Part shown: one piece after another, positions 11,801 to 22,374 of the stretch
Layout: every line of letters begins with the position of its first letter
Numbering within the stretch: the first letter of the stretch is position 1
DNA from: Thunnus maccoyii
Lineage: Eukaryota; Chordata; Actinopteri; Scombriformes; Scombridae
DNA length: 64,000 bases
NCBI RefSeq assembly: GCF_910596095.1
Contig: NC_056542.1
Location: 33,802,457-33,866,456, forward strand
Reading direction: 5' to 3'
Position numbers and translations under genes: made by a program
The notes under the pieces: model-generated
What the model saw: only the letters and a program-made list of their open reading frames with translations
Databases searched by the model: none
What the model was told of the DNA's origin: nothing

Positions 11801-14800
11801 TAGCTTCTTGTAAGAAACAATTTTAGCTTTTCAATTACATCATTCTGTGCACGCAACTACAAATCACAACATGCTCTAAAGGTTAGCAGAAGCTCTTACC
11901 CAGCATTTGTTCTACAGGATTTGAGTTACACCCATCAAACTTCAGATAGTCTACCTCCCAGCTGGCAAAGGTCTGGGCATCAATCTCAATTTTATCCAGT
12001 GTGGTACCGGGAAAGCCCATACATGTGTAAGTGCCCATGTCTGCATAGATGCCAAGCTTCAGTCCACGGTCATGGATATATGACGCAAGTTTTGCAATAC
12101 CCCCTGGGAACCTTGAGGAAAGTAAGCACACACTGTTTCTTTATAAGGAACAAACTAAAACATGACGCATAATATAGAGATGTTTAAGTTGGATAGGGCT
12201 AATTTACACATAAACTTTCCTTTACACTTCTCCAAGTACAGTATATCAAGATAAACAATCTGACTGTATTCGTCCTGGTTTTATGGCACCAGACACAAAT
12301 CTGGGTAGGCATTAGAAGATGGCATTAATACTCCTAAAGGTGATTGCTAATCACCAACAACACCACAAGAGGAAGAACCCTTTCTGGATATCCTGTTTAG
12401 CTAGCTACATAATAACTAACCATGAAGACAATGATTCCCAGCATGGGGGTCAAGACCAATAAATCTAATGGTATGCAAGATGATTGAAGGGTGAGATGAA
12501 CTCCTAAACTGATGCGGACAGTGGATGTGTATGTGGCTCTGTTTAGACTACATTATGTGTCTGCATGCACAATCGTGTTCACACAAGTTTGTCAGCACAT
12601 ACTGTCACAAAGACCCGCCCATTATATTAATCTTTGTGGGTTTTCTTGTGAATTACTGGATAATCTTATTCCTTCAAGGTCTCTAAATAATATTTAAATA
12701 AAACAGGGAAAAAACACTGGTTGACCTGGTCCTAATTCATAAACATATACAACTGGTGAGCATAGGTCACAAGCAGACATGGGTAAGTTTCAAGTGGTTA
12801 TAAGCTAAAAAGCTTGGAAATCACTTAACACACACAGACAGATAAATTCAGTATTGTTAAAGCAGGAAGCCACTTATCCACAGCAGCGCTTACTGATGTA
12901 AATACACTTGGCTTGGAGAGACAGATGCATTTACACAGCTACTCCTCTAAAATGCTTCTCGGTTGCATTTCCACTTGTCTTTTTAATAAGCAACAGCTAT
13001 CATATCTGCCTAAGAATGAAAACTGGCTGTTGAACAGCAAATTCTGTCTACTGAAATCTTTCAAAGCAAAACTGTACTTCAGGAGGTCATCAGAATAATT
13101 TCAAATATTTAACCTGAGTCACTGGTCCAGTGGCTTCAAAACAAATAATTTACAGTAATGGAAGGTGAGAGAACACAGACATGCTGAATCTGCAAAGTGA
13201 GGAAAGTAGACCTGCCTGGAAGGTTCAGGCTGCAGCCTCCCCTGCTCATCTCTCAACCTGGACATCCAGCAGTCATCTATGATTACATATTCATAGCCCA
13301 GCTCCTTCCAGCCATCCTCAGCCAGCCGGTCTGCCATGTCTCTGAACAGACCCTCACTGTGGACAGGATGGACAGAGGACAAGAATACATGAAACATGTT
13401 TTTTTTATAGTCAGATTTTTTAAACCCAACTGAAATCACATTTAGTCAACCTCTTTTCCAGTTAAAAATAATGTTGTGTTTTTTAATGCATTGTTAATAG
13501 TTAATTATTACTGTATAGTAGTTGATTATTACTGTAAATATTACAAATGCTCCTTTTGGTCTCAGCCAGCTAGAAGGGCACCGTAAACTACAAGTCATGG
13601 ACAGACCGTGTGTTGTCTGCAGTGGTACTGAAGAGTAAGAACCACACAAGCATCTAACCAGACCAAAGTGACATTTGCAAGTATGTTTACGTGCCATTTT
13701 AATGTGCTTCAGCTGAGCAGCTAATTAGCTATCTAGTCTGATAACTGACATCAGAAGTCTACTTTTCCACAGCATTTGTTTGTTTGGGCCTGTCTGTACA
13801 TGTATCACCACAACAATTTCTATCTACCAGAATTTCGGCCATTTCAAATTTTTAACAAACACCTTCTACATTTTAGACATGTGACTCAATTTTACAGATC
13901 TAGTACATAACAAAAACCTTAAATGCACATATTATCTTTATGGAATTATAAGATGGTTTCGTGGTTTGTTTAATTAGTTATCATAAGAAAACGACTTTGT
14001 CATCCTAAGATAATGAATCTGTATCTCAAGATAATGATCTTGAGATAGCAGGGTAGGAAAACTGAAACCACAGCAATTCAACTTGTGTGCAAGTTGCTAC
14101 AGCAACATGATAAATGATATACTGAATATTGCCAGAATTAAGTGGTCATGAGTGTGACTCATTTGACATTTTGCACAATTCATGCCAATATGCCCAGATA
14201 CATTTTGGGAATTCTCCAAAAATCAACATGACTGCCTACTATCATCTGGATCTAGATGAATATTAAAAACTAAATATGTGCATTTGGCTAAGGCTATCAC
14301 TATTACTAAGCCTATAAATACATCTGTGTAAATATTCAACTTCCCTCAGTATCACCAAAGTAAATACAACCAAATACTTGCTCAGCAGTCATAGTGAGAA
14401 TTTTGTCACATACTTTCATGTAAAACTGCTTCGACAGCAAAAAGAGGAAAAAATATAGTGTTCATTTTCAAAAGTCTTTACACCTATATTTCAAAACATT
14501 GTTCTTTATTGATCATTACATTGTAACTGGCATGGGTGTCCTGTGCATGTGCTTTGACAGAAAGCACAATTCTTTTTTCCAGCCCCTTCTGCAGCAAACA
14601 ACTCTCATCATTATTGCACAACTCTGTGCAACACTGTGGTTATAGTCTCCCTCGACATTGGTGTCTACCTCAGTCCGCTGTGTTGTTAGTGATTAAGGCT
14701 TCAGTATCTTTGCCCAGAACATCCTGTGTAAACTAATTAGAGAAATTTCCCAATTGATTGTACCTGATACAGTTCTCTGGGTCATCAAAACAGTCAATAT

Positions 14801-14921
14801 CACAACGAAAGCGTTCCCAGGCCATCCATCCCATCGGGGGAGTCCTCATCAAACCGTTATCCAGGGCCACAGTCAGTGAGGTCAGGGCCAGCAGGAGCTG
14901 AGTTACTGGTAAGGGCCCCAT
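5686..14921 (-). CDS. naga: Alpha-N-acetylgalactosaminidase, full gene (8 coding exons, 436 aa)
   Basis: A GH27 lysosomal hydrolase that removes terminal alpha-linked GalNAc from glycoproteins and glycolipids. Joined exons: 14921-14764, 13356-13216, 12111-11900, 11764-11670, 9669-9508, 8964-8767, 8636-8496, 5889-5686. They total 1311 nt with no frame break. A hydrophobic signal peptide (residues 1-19) precedes [19 protein letters not shown]. Also visible are IDDCWM, GIYADMG, the nucleophile D159 in KFDGC (human D156) and the acid/base D220 in RNYDDI (human D217). The specificity loop reads SCSWPVY: Ser191 is the NAGA-type residue, against Glu in alpha-galactosidase A, but position 194 is Val where human NAGA has Ala191. 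N-glycosylation sequons include N180-A-T and N204-Y-S. It is slightly longer than human NAGA (411 aa), mostly at the C-terminus. NAGA is preferred over GLA because of the Ser and the GIQGRR and TDMPYRYH motifs. Confidence 0.96.
6890..7840. repeat. Dispersed fish repeat in naga intron 7
   Basis: Starts with 'accatagactgtaaaaaata' and runs to the 'ggacttccttttgcagcc' / 'gtcgccccctgatggctg' end that I recognise as a very common teleost interspersed repeat, probably a non-autonomous DNA transposon. An internal block is tandemly duplicated (separate entry). Termini and target duplication were not resolved. Confidence 0.55.
6978..7190. repeat. Perfect 103-bp tandem duplication joined by a 24-bp palindrome
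   Basis: Positions 6978-7080 and 7088-7190 read identically (period 110). The junction 7067-7090 is a perfect palindrome made of GCTGACCATAGC and its reverse complement. Confidence 0.9.
8496..8636 (-). CDS. naga: naga coding exon 7
   Basis: Residues 323-369: [11 protein letters not shown], then [18 protein letters not shown]. This is the start of the C-terminal beta domain. Ends TATGAG|GTTTGT. Confidence 0.95.
8767..8964 (-). CDS. naga: naga coding exon 6
   Basis: Residues 257-322, phase 0 at both ends. [20 protein letters not shown] through [15 protein letters not shown], completing the GH27 barrel. Acceptor CCTCAG, donor CTGCAG|GTTATC. Confidence 0.95.
9005..9092 (-). repeat. Fragment of the CAGTGG-type hAT-like MITE
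   Basis: Contains 'gcaggacttttacttg' through 'cttccaccactg', nearly identical to the right end of the MITE at 16189-16924. It lies just beyond exon 6, in naga intron 5. Confidence 0.6.
9508..9669 (-). CDS. naga: naga coding exon 5 (acid/base residue)
   Basis: Residues 203-256, phase 0 at both ends. Starts [10 protein letters not shown] and includes [12 protein letters not shown] with the acid/base Asp. Ends [14 protein letters not shown]. Confidence 0.95.
9975..10450 (+). mobile_element. hAT-like transposon relic in naga intron 4
   Basis: Plus-strand sequence near 10330-10410 encodes [10 protein letters not shown], then [18 protein letters not shown], a C-x2-C...H-x5-H zinc finger like those at the N-terminus of hAT-type transposases and their host derivatives. 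The sequence from 9975 is rich in 'gtcccagtt/gtcccgg' and resembles the ends of such repeats. No long ORF remains. Confidence 0.5.
10451..11669. other. Rest of naga intron 4
   Basis: AT-rich intron sequence with a short CA run near 11268-11282. Some may belong to the hAT-like relic. No gene seen. Confidence 0.4.
11670..11764 (-). CDS. naga: naga coding exon 4 (specificity loop)
   Basis: Starts after GCACAG. Encodes [18 protein letters not shown], then [13 protein letters not shown]. Ends CCTAGT|GTGAGT. This 95-nt exon carries the residues that separate NAGA from GLA specificity. Confidence 0.92.
11900..12111 (-). CDS. naga: naga coding exon 3 (nucleophile)
   Basis: Starts after CTCAAG with G completing Arg100, then [11 protein letters not shown]. 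Contains the catalytic nucleophile motif KFDGC. Ends CTGG|GTAAGA. Confidence 0.93.
12112..13215. other. naga intron 2, no recognised element
   Basis: AT-rich sequence with the GC donor at the 13215 end. Nothing else recognised. Confidence 0.5.
13216..13356 (-). CDS. naga: naga coding exon 2 (non-canonical GC donor)
   Basis: Begins after CCACAG with T completing Ser53, and encodes [16 protein letters not shown] onward to EPS plus AG. The frame requires the donor CCAG|GCAGGT, a GC-AG intron. The nearby GT four bases downstream would shift the frame. Confidence 0.9.
13560..13770 (+). repeat. Dispersed repeat copy, same family as 47366-47704
   Basis: Shares 'acaagtcatggacagac', 'gtgacatttgcaagtatgtt' and 'cagctgagcagctaattagc' with the element at 47366-47704, in the same orientation. 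It lies in naga intron 1 and is partial and diverged. Confidence 0.65.
13771..14763. other. Rest of naga intron 1
   Basis: AT-rich, no recognisable gene or element. Confidence 0.5.
14764..14921 (-). CDS. naga: naga coding exon 1
   Basis: Residues 1-52 plus two bases. It starts at ATG (14921), only 2 nt after a strong acceptor (CTTTTAG), so a 5' UTR exon lies upstream. It ends ATCAG|GTACAA, leaving AG for Ser53. Confidence 0.93.
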
Positions 14922-14935
14922 TTCTAAAAGAAGAA

Positions 14936-15798
14936 ACTAGAAAAATGAAAGCTCTGTTTAACATTTACACACATACACCTAGCATACATACAGACCTTTA
15001 TTCTTGTCACGGTGGTTTAAGATTTACTTGTTAGTTTTATGTTTTTGGCCAGATATTTTAAGATTTTAACATAAAGTCTGTATTTTGCAAAACTGTTGAA
15101 CTGACAGTTCAACAGCTTTCAGTGTTGCATACAAACTAACAATTCAACTTCAATATTGTACTTAAGTGGTGCAAATTCCTTTAAAAAATTGCAATTATTT
15201 AAATTCCTGAAAACCAACTGACATACAGTGAACCTGGGACTTTTGAAGGCCCTAAGGCAGTTGCAGCCTTGGACACCTGCCTTATCACCTGTCATAATTT
15301 GAATAAGAGAGAACAAGTGATCATAGGTCAGGTGCATAAAAAGACTCATAACAAGCCTCAATCATGTAATTTTCCTCAGATGACGAGGAAGAGGCTTTCT
15401 GCTGCATTGTAACCCAAAAAAAATGCATGCTTGGACTTGAAGTTTGATGAGTTAAGCGAATGATCAGTTGGACAACAAAATTTGAACTCATGCATATAAA
15501 AAGCAAGACTTATATAATTAATAATTTTATAATTAATCTAAGATACAGGTAACTTAAACTGAGATATTTTACAGTGTTCAAAACATAAAAATAATCATGG
15601 GAACATACTGCTCTGCAGAGAGAGCAAAACAAATGCTGCTTGGCCACAGAAAAAAAAGAACAAGTGTTACTAAAGCAGCTCGGTGAGAAAAGGAACACTC
15701 AAGCAGCTGAGATCCTGTTCACTAAACACACACACACACACACAGCAGTACCACTGTTGTCTCTAACATTACTGAAAAACTGAAAAATGCCTCTCTCA
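14936..15798. other. Putative naga 5' UTR intron
   Basis: AT-rich, with a short CA run at about 15727-15742. No coding evidence. Confidence 0.4.
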
Positions 15799-15960
15799 CC
15801 TGTTTACCTGAAGCTGGCCACTGATCTAAACAATCATTATTGTTATTGCAGGCACATGACTGCTTTCTCCTCTTCCTGTATTTCCCCCTGAGCAGCAAGA
15901 TTTACCTCTTCCTGGTAAAATAAGCTGAGAATCACGTGACTGCTCTGTGTCACATGATCA
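15799..15960 (-). promoter_or_regulatory. naga: Putative naga promoter / 5' UTR exon with CLEAR-like E-boxes
   Basis: Two good minus-strand donors, CTTCAG|GTAAAC (exon end 15808) and ACAG|GTGAGA (exon end 15800), could end a non-coding first exon that splices to 14923. Just upstream lie ATCACGTGAC (15931-15940), one base off the TFEB/TFE3 CLEAR palindrome GTCACGTGAC, then GTCACATGAT (15949-15958), and a weaker GGCACATGAC (15851-15860). NAGA is a lysosomal gene, so TFEB-type control is plausible. No TATA box is seen. The start site is inferred. Confidence 0.55.
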
Positions 15961-16188
15961 GAAAACAGGAAACAGGTTGAAGAGGCAGAAACATGGTGCA
16001 GAGGTGATATGTTGAATTGCATATTGTTGACATTTTTATACTTTTGTAGTTTTCACTCTTTTGTTTGTGCATGTATTCAATGTTTGTGTAGTTTTTTTTC
16101 ATCAGAGATTGTTTTCATTTGCTTTTTTGTAGTCAATAGACCTATAATATATCCACCTTAATAAAACATGAACCCCCAAATTGAGAGA

Positions 16189-16924
16189 CAGTGGTTGAAA
16201 GTAACTAAGTACATTTACTCAAGTATTGTAATTAAGTACAGTTTTGAGGTACTTGTATTTTACTTGAGTATTTCCATGTGATGCTACTTTATACTTCCAC
16301 TCCACTAAATTTCAGAGGGAAATATTGTACTTTCTACTCCACTACATTTATTTGACAGCTTTAGTTATTTTTCAGATGAAGATTTGACACAATGGATAAT
16401 ATAACAAGCTTTTAAAATACAACACATTGTCAAAGATGAAACCAGTGGTTTCCAACCTTTTTGGCTTTTGACGTCTTACAAAAAGCAGTGTGTAGTCGGG
16501 GTCACATTTTGTTTTTTCTTCTTTCCTCTCCCATTAATCATCTCACGACCCCTCAGATTTATCTGCTGACCCTTTGGAGGGGCCCGACCCCTAAGTTGAG
16601 AACCAATAGACTAAACTAGCTAACTGTATATAAAGTAGTGTAAACTAGCTCCACCTCCAGCAGCTACAACAGTAACATGCTGCTCTAACACTGATGCTTC
16701 ACTATTAATAATCTAATGATGTCATATATAATAATATATCAGTCAGAGGGACCAAACCACTACTTTTACTGCAATACTTTAACTACATCAAGCTCATAAT
16801 ACTTATGTACTTTTACTGTAGTAGGATTTTGAATGCAGGACTTTTACTTGTAATGGAGTATTTTAACATTGCTATATTGGTAATTTTACTTAAGTGAAGG
16901 ATCTGAATATTTCTTCCACCACTG
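16189..16924. mobile_element. hAT-like MITE with CAGTGGT termini
   Basis: Left end CAGTGGTTGAAAGTAACTAA and right end CTTCCACCACTG are imperfect inverted ends of the very common fish element rich in 'acttttactt' and 'actccactac'. A second small MITE (16443-16607) is embedded. No clear target duplication was found. Partial copies occur at 9005-9092 and 37165-37447. Confidence 0.7.
16443..16607. mobile_element. Small nested MITE (CAGTGGTTTCCAACC type)
   Basis: Starts CAGTGGTTTCCAACCTTTTT and ends 'ggggcccgacccctaagttg' followed by AGAACCA, forming inverted ends. It is related to the copy at 29100-29296. Confidence 0.6.
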
Positions 16925-19374
16925 CTGGGAAGAATAACATCACTGTGTTTAGAACATTTTCATAGAAATCTTTCAGTGACTCATAGACTTTCGAATATTG
17001 AAGTGATTCATTTTCTCTCTAGTAAAATGGCAGGTAGAGTACTGAGAGTTTTGTTTCCTTAGGATTTTACAGTTGAATTTCTTCATCTGGAGGTGCAGAC
17101 ATACAGCAGTTCACCATGAAAACAGGTTTTGCTACATTCTGTCTCATACTACATGTATTTCATCACATGTAGGTGATACTGCCATGAATGGAAATTCCAT
17201 TAATCAGTTAGTGCAGGTATTTCCAAGACAAAAAAGAAGAGCACAAAAAAGTGTAGAAACAAACCCAAAAGCAGCAGGAAATGAAAATGTGGGCTGCATG
17301 TTTGTGTATGAGAGACATAAACAATATGAATTTAGCTCTATTCTCATATAAGTTTAGTCAACGTGATAGCAGCGTTTGTTCTTTGAGGGAGATCATCAGG
17401 TAGGTGCTTGGACACTGGCTGGCTCCCATGTGGGCATGTGGCTATATCCAGGTTTGCTGTCAATAAATGGAATAATAAATATTAATAAATAGAAACTACA
17501 AATTCACTTCACTCATAAAGTTGCAATAGAACATCCTACAATAAAGATTAATAGCCACTTAACATTGCTTAAAGTGATAACGGTACATTAAATTCAACAT
17601 CTTGGTGTCAGTAGAATTAAGTACTAACTACTCACCCATGAAATTATTCCTTGTGCCTTGGTTTTGGCATTTTTCTCTACAGAAAAACTAAATGCAGCAC
17701 ATACTGTAGGTCTGGTGTTCTCTCCTGCAGAGAGCTGGTACAATTCTACTAATATAGCCTGGAGCTGCCAGCCTCCAGCAGAGATGAGGAGTGGGCTACA
17801 GAGGTCTGGTAACTTCTTTCTAACTCCAGTATGTACAGTCAAACATTTTTTTCATGTTCATGAATGATGTATTATAATACTTGATAAATTATATTTGCAT
17901 AAATCAAGATTAAGAGTCAAGATTAAAACTAAACTATCTTTTCTTACTTTTCATAAAGACTTGTGTCTCTTTCATAACTTATGGAGAAAACAAATTCTAA
18001 AAGAGAGCAGAATCTGACTGCTAAGTTTGGTATACACTTCTGTCAACCCTTTGTTGTCTTTTTATTTATTTCTCCTTTTGTTGTTGTTTTTTGATCATTA
18101 TTATTTTTACTGAACTTTTATTTAGCTCTGTGTGGTGCCTATAAATCTGTACACTTATTTTTCACGTATGCAGTAGCACTCCTGCAACACTTGTAAAGTA
18201 AATCTGGAGTTCCTCTTTAACTTGTCCTATCTGTATTTGTATGTTGAAAGATTACAGAAAATGATAGTGTTGACAATGTAAGACTGTTGTATATGATATT
18301 AAAATGAAAACACTTATCAATGATCATTTAATTCCCTCAATTGCAGTGCCAATTTGTCATGTAATTTATCTGTTCTTTAAATATAGATCTTTAAACGGAT
18401 TTTATGAGGTTAATTCTAATGTGTCGACAGTGTTGGAACCTGATGGGTTCTCTTGGGAGAAGTGAGAGCTTTAATATGCTAGTGGCAACATGAATGGAGT
18501 GGCTGGTTGTTTAACTGATTGAACTGGTCCGTTCGTCTTGCCAAGGAATGTGAGAGAGAGTTTTCATGTGAATGTTAGAATTTGAGAATAATGTTATCTT
18601 AGTCTTGCAAGATATCAGTGTACAACTTAGGATGTATCATGGACCCACATGAGAACTGTGCTCTTATTATTGGTGGCATGTCTTTTAAATGGCGGTCCCT
18701 TTGCTGACCAAAAATAAATCAGAGAAATAAAAATATTCAAAAAAATTCAAAAATATTTATTTATGTAAAAAGGTTCTGACATTTTGTTCTCTTGTCTTGT
18801 TCTCAAGATAAGTATCTCGACAACTTATGTATACAGACATGAAATATTTTACAGCAGTACAGTTTTTGTAACACACTAAAAGTTTAACTTCTGTCCGTTT
18901 TTTACCAAGACCCTCTTTGTCCCATCTTATTCTTTTTTACAAGCTCATTCTGAAGTCTCATCAACTCTTCCACTCTGGAGCTAAATCGCCTGAATGACTG
19001 TCCCATTCAGATAAATGTTTGACCTCTGGAGTAAATAGATTTTTGACCTTTGCAGATACATGCATGGATCCTAGCTAATTAAGCCACCCAGGTTCTCAAA
19101 AATATGTGTAATTCAAATATGTAGTGTTCACAATATATGTTAAAAGACAGGCTTTGGATTTCGTGATATCTCTGTTACATTAGTTTTAGATTCTCATTCA
19201 GGCAAGAAAGATCAAATAGGTCGAAGGGGAAGGATTCAACAAATCTGAAAATAGACATGGTATAATGGACAAATTATAGCTAAATAGGAATCAGGTAAGA
19301 TATGCTTTAAAGGATCAATGTGGTGTTATTCTATATTTTTCACATTGTTAACAAATGCCATGAAAAGACCAAAA
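16925..19374. other. Intergenic, no recognised gene
   Basis: AT-rich spacer between naga and the first unknown membrane-protein gene. Short open frames only, without motif content. Part may be 3' UTR of the minus-strand gene ending at 19978 (a TTTATT lies near 18759). Confidence 0.45.
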
Positions 19375-19790
19375 CCAACAATGTATTAGTCTGTCTCTCA
19401 ATACTTTCTGATCTCACTGAAGGTGTAAATCTGCAAATATGCCTCAAAGATATATGGTTTCATTTTTTTAAGTCTTAGTAATGTCCTAAAATAGCTGGTC
19501 ACTGTAGTTTTTAGAAAATGTTATTCAAACAGGACGAAATACTACATTTGTTGGGGACTATTTTCAGCAACGGATGAATCCATATTTGGTGTGCTAGTGA
19601 GTATTTCTGGCGGCAGGACAGTGTGTGGGATTGAATTTAAATAAACTAGCTTGTATGTTCATGGTTCATGAAGGAACATGTCACCCAGTGCAACAGTGTG
19701 ACTCATTGATGTGTTTTTAATAGTTTTTGGACAACAACAGAGCTCTATGGCACAGAGGAATAAGATATATCAGGCTTTGATCCACACACA
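19375..19790 (+). repeat. Interspersed repeat, copy 1
   Basis: Shares long blocks with 34330-34705 in the same orientation, for example 'ttgttggggactattttcag', 'ctagtgagtatttctgg', 'acccagtgcaacagtgtgac' and 'aagatatatcaggctttgat'. Class unknown. Beyond it, to the stop codon at 19978, nothing is recognised. Confidence 0.75.
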
Positions 19791-19977
19791 ATACTTGTAA
19801 GTAGATTAATTCATTGTCAGTTTGGGTCTGCACATGAGATTTGGTGAAGAAAAACTTTAAATACCATCAGACTCATTCTTTAAAGTGTAAAGCAACTAAA
19901 AACAGGTCACTAGTACCATTGACAAACTGGCAACTCAGTGCATCAACACGAGGCCTATGGTCTAAACGTCTGTTGTG

Positions 19978-21473
19978 TCAGAATGGATTGGTCATAGCAA
20001 AGACGTAGGCCACAGGCAACTGCAGTCCGATGTTGACAATATGCCATTTTCCCATGCCTAATGCTCCAATAACCAACCCTGCTAAAGTACCCAAAGTGCC
20101 TGGCCATGAGGACCACCGCCCCGCCATGGCTGCCACTGCACCCACTGACACCCCTACTGCCCCCACCACCCCCAGCAGTGCTCCAGCTTTCCCTCCTTCT
20201 CCCAGCACAGGAGCTAAAGTCTCCACCCCAGCCAGTAAACCCCCCGCCACCAAAGCTGCCCCCACTATGACTTTGCTGTCTCCAGCTGCTCGCCTCACCA
20301 GTGGCCCACCCACAGTAGCCCCCAGACCCAGCTGGCACAGCTTCGCCCCAAAGAAAGCTGTGTTCAAAGCTTCCAGAGAGGATTGGTGATTCATGCGAGC
20401 ACTGATGGTTTCTCTGGACTGACTCTGCCCTGCCGCTCGCATCTTCATGGCAGTTGTTACAACCACCTGTCCAGCATGTAGGGTGAGCATGGCAATGACA
20501 AATGTTGCGAGCATTCCCATGCATCCTACCAACATCCAGAACTTAAAGTCAGATGACTTCAGAAGCAAATAAGCTATGATTGCAACCAAAGCCAGAAGCA
20601 CTATAAACACAGACTGGTGGCCTCCATAACCAAACACCCCAAACCCTGATGTTACAATGGCAACCACTGTCATAGGGATCCCTGAGAAAGCCAAGAAGTC
20701 CACATGTTTGACCACCACTGTGTTGATCCAGTCTTGGATGGTTCTTTGCTCCATCTGTGCCTCTTCACTCTCTGTCTTCTTCTTCTCTATTTCCTCTCTC
20801 TGCCTTCGCTCAGCAACCCACGTCGTCATGTGCTCCTTCCCGCTGGTGTTCCCTCCCTTCTCCAGTGTCAGGATCTTCTGCTCTATCTGCACAGCCACTC
20901 TCTGTCTCTGCTGCAACTCTGTAATCTCAATCTGTTCCCTCTCCCTGACCCAATCTGCAGATCCCAGCGTGCAACAGGCCTCTCCCTGCTTCCAGAGGAG
21001 CTTAAATACAAAGTGCAGGGGTGGTTTGAGCACAGTGAAAATGCCCAGTGCCCACAAAAGGCCCACCATGCCGTAATTCTTCACAATCCATTCAATAGCG
21101 ACCCCAAGTGTGGCTCCGCTGAGTGTTGTCCCGAAAGCTCCAGCCAATCCTGCTGATGCCCACAAGCCAGCAGAGTCAGTGTGGGACATTCCGCAGCTCC
21201 TCGTGGCCACAAACACTGAAGCTACTGCTGCTGCCAGAATCACACCAGCTACTACAGAGGTCATCGCTGTGGTCAGTGCTGTGGTTCCAATAAGAGTCCC
21301 CAATCCCAGAGCACCCACCATCCTGACTTCCTCTATCACTGGCTTCAGTAGACCAGATGAGGTCATCACAGACAAGGTCTTGTCCACTGGGTCCTCTGTG
21401 GCTCCAAGAATGCAGCCTCCCACTGCTCCCAGTGCAAACCCTACAGCGGCCTCCAATACAGGGCTCCGAGCTC
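19978..21473 (-). CDS. Large terminal exon of membrane protein A
   Basis: Begins after the T-rich acceptor ending TTTTTTAG with GA|GCT CGG and stays open for 498 codons to the stop at 19978. GC content is higher than in the flanks, as expected for coding DNA. Confidence 0.85.
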
Positions 21474-22374
21474 CTAAAAAAATGACAAGAACAAAACTGT
21501 TTAACCATTTAAAATGATGTTGCATGTTCTTTTGTTTAATGGTAGCCTGTACTTATTATGTCCTTAATAATATTTTTCTGTGTGTGTGTGTGTTTTACGT
21601 CATTAGCAGGAGTAGAAGAAGATGGCATTACCATGTCTGGACACTTAGACTGTGATTTTACACGCTATTACACAATCTTGGACCATGGCAATCTAGCATT
21701 TTACTACACATTGTACAAAAAATGTGTTTGACAAATAAAGATGTATTGATTTTCTTGATTTCTTGATTTGATTTTGAGTGGTTGCTCACACGATAATATA
21801 TGAAATGTAAAACCCTTCAAAGACTGGATAAAGGTTGAGTCTTTAATGCATTAAATGATGCAGAATAGCAAAATTCTTATTCATTCAATTCAAATGTACT
21901 ACTTAATTACTTGAATGCCTTTTGGTAGAGATTTGTGAGTGAGTAAAGTCACCACGTGTTTGTCACGCATGACATGCATTGCCTGCAGCCAGAGACTCTC
22001 AACAGACCGGTTGACCAGGTTTAACTAGCAGAGACCACGCTGCATGATTTCTATCTGTTCACATTCTGCATGTGACTCCAACACTTAATGACGTCAAACT
22101 CTGGCTGTAAGGGCTGAACAAGGGAACGAGAAACAATAGAATAAGGTAGGAATCATTTTCATGCTATTATTCTAACACCATAACATCAGTAAAAGACATA
22201 AAGGACATGAAAGCACCCAAAGCATAATGACAAAAGAAACACTTTTACACTGCTAACTGTCTTTTGTTAAGGACAATCAAAGCAAGACATTACACATCAG
22301 TCATTAACTCAGAGATAAATGTAGATGCAGATTTGGTAAGTGGGGATGTCTTTACCCAGTTTAGTCTGTCCCAT
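19978..22374 (-). CDS. Unknown polytopic membrane protein A (504 aa model)
   Basis: Not recognised. Modelled as exon 1 (22374-22356) joined to exon 2 (21473-19978), total 1515 nt with stop. The product would start MGQTKLGARSPVLEA. It is extremely Gly/Ala/Val-rich with about ten hydrophobic segments. The N-terminal cluster (about residues 15-165) is rich in small-residue GxxxG-like patterns. A charged, Gln/Glu/Arg-rich, probably coiled-coil segment (about 180-260, including REREQIEITELQQRQRVAV and AERRQREEIEKKKTESEEAQ) then precedes a second hydrophobic cluster to the C-terminus (ends FAMTNPF). The long intact frame and strong splice signals argue it is real. It lies tail-to-head with membrane protein B on the same strand. 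Glycine-rich hydrophobicity loosely recalls IFI6/IFI27-type proteins, but I see no firm homology. Confidence 0.75.
22356..22374 (-). CDS. Candidate first coding exon of membrane protein A
   Basis: ATGGGACAGACTAAACTGG followed by GTAAAG. It has A at -3 and G at +4 for initiation, and phase 1 matches the GA overhang of the next exon. The alternative is a start at 21525 (MQHHFKWLN), but the sequence there looks like a polypyrimidine tract with an acceptor. Confidence 0.5.

Noticed and set aside
19955..20524. Other long open frames overlapping the terminal exon of gene A on both strands
   Set aside because: Shadows of a GC-rich coding exon. The composition is low-complexity and they lack splice or initiation support.
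21474..21525. ATG at 21525 as the start of membrane protein A (MQHHFKWLN)
   Set aside because: The stretch ends in a T-rich tract plus AG, looking like an intron end. It remains a possible alternative if the micro-exon is wrong.
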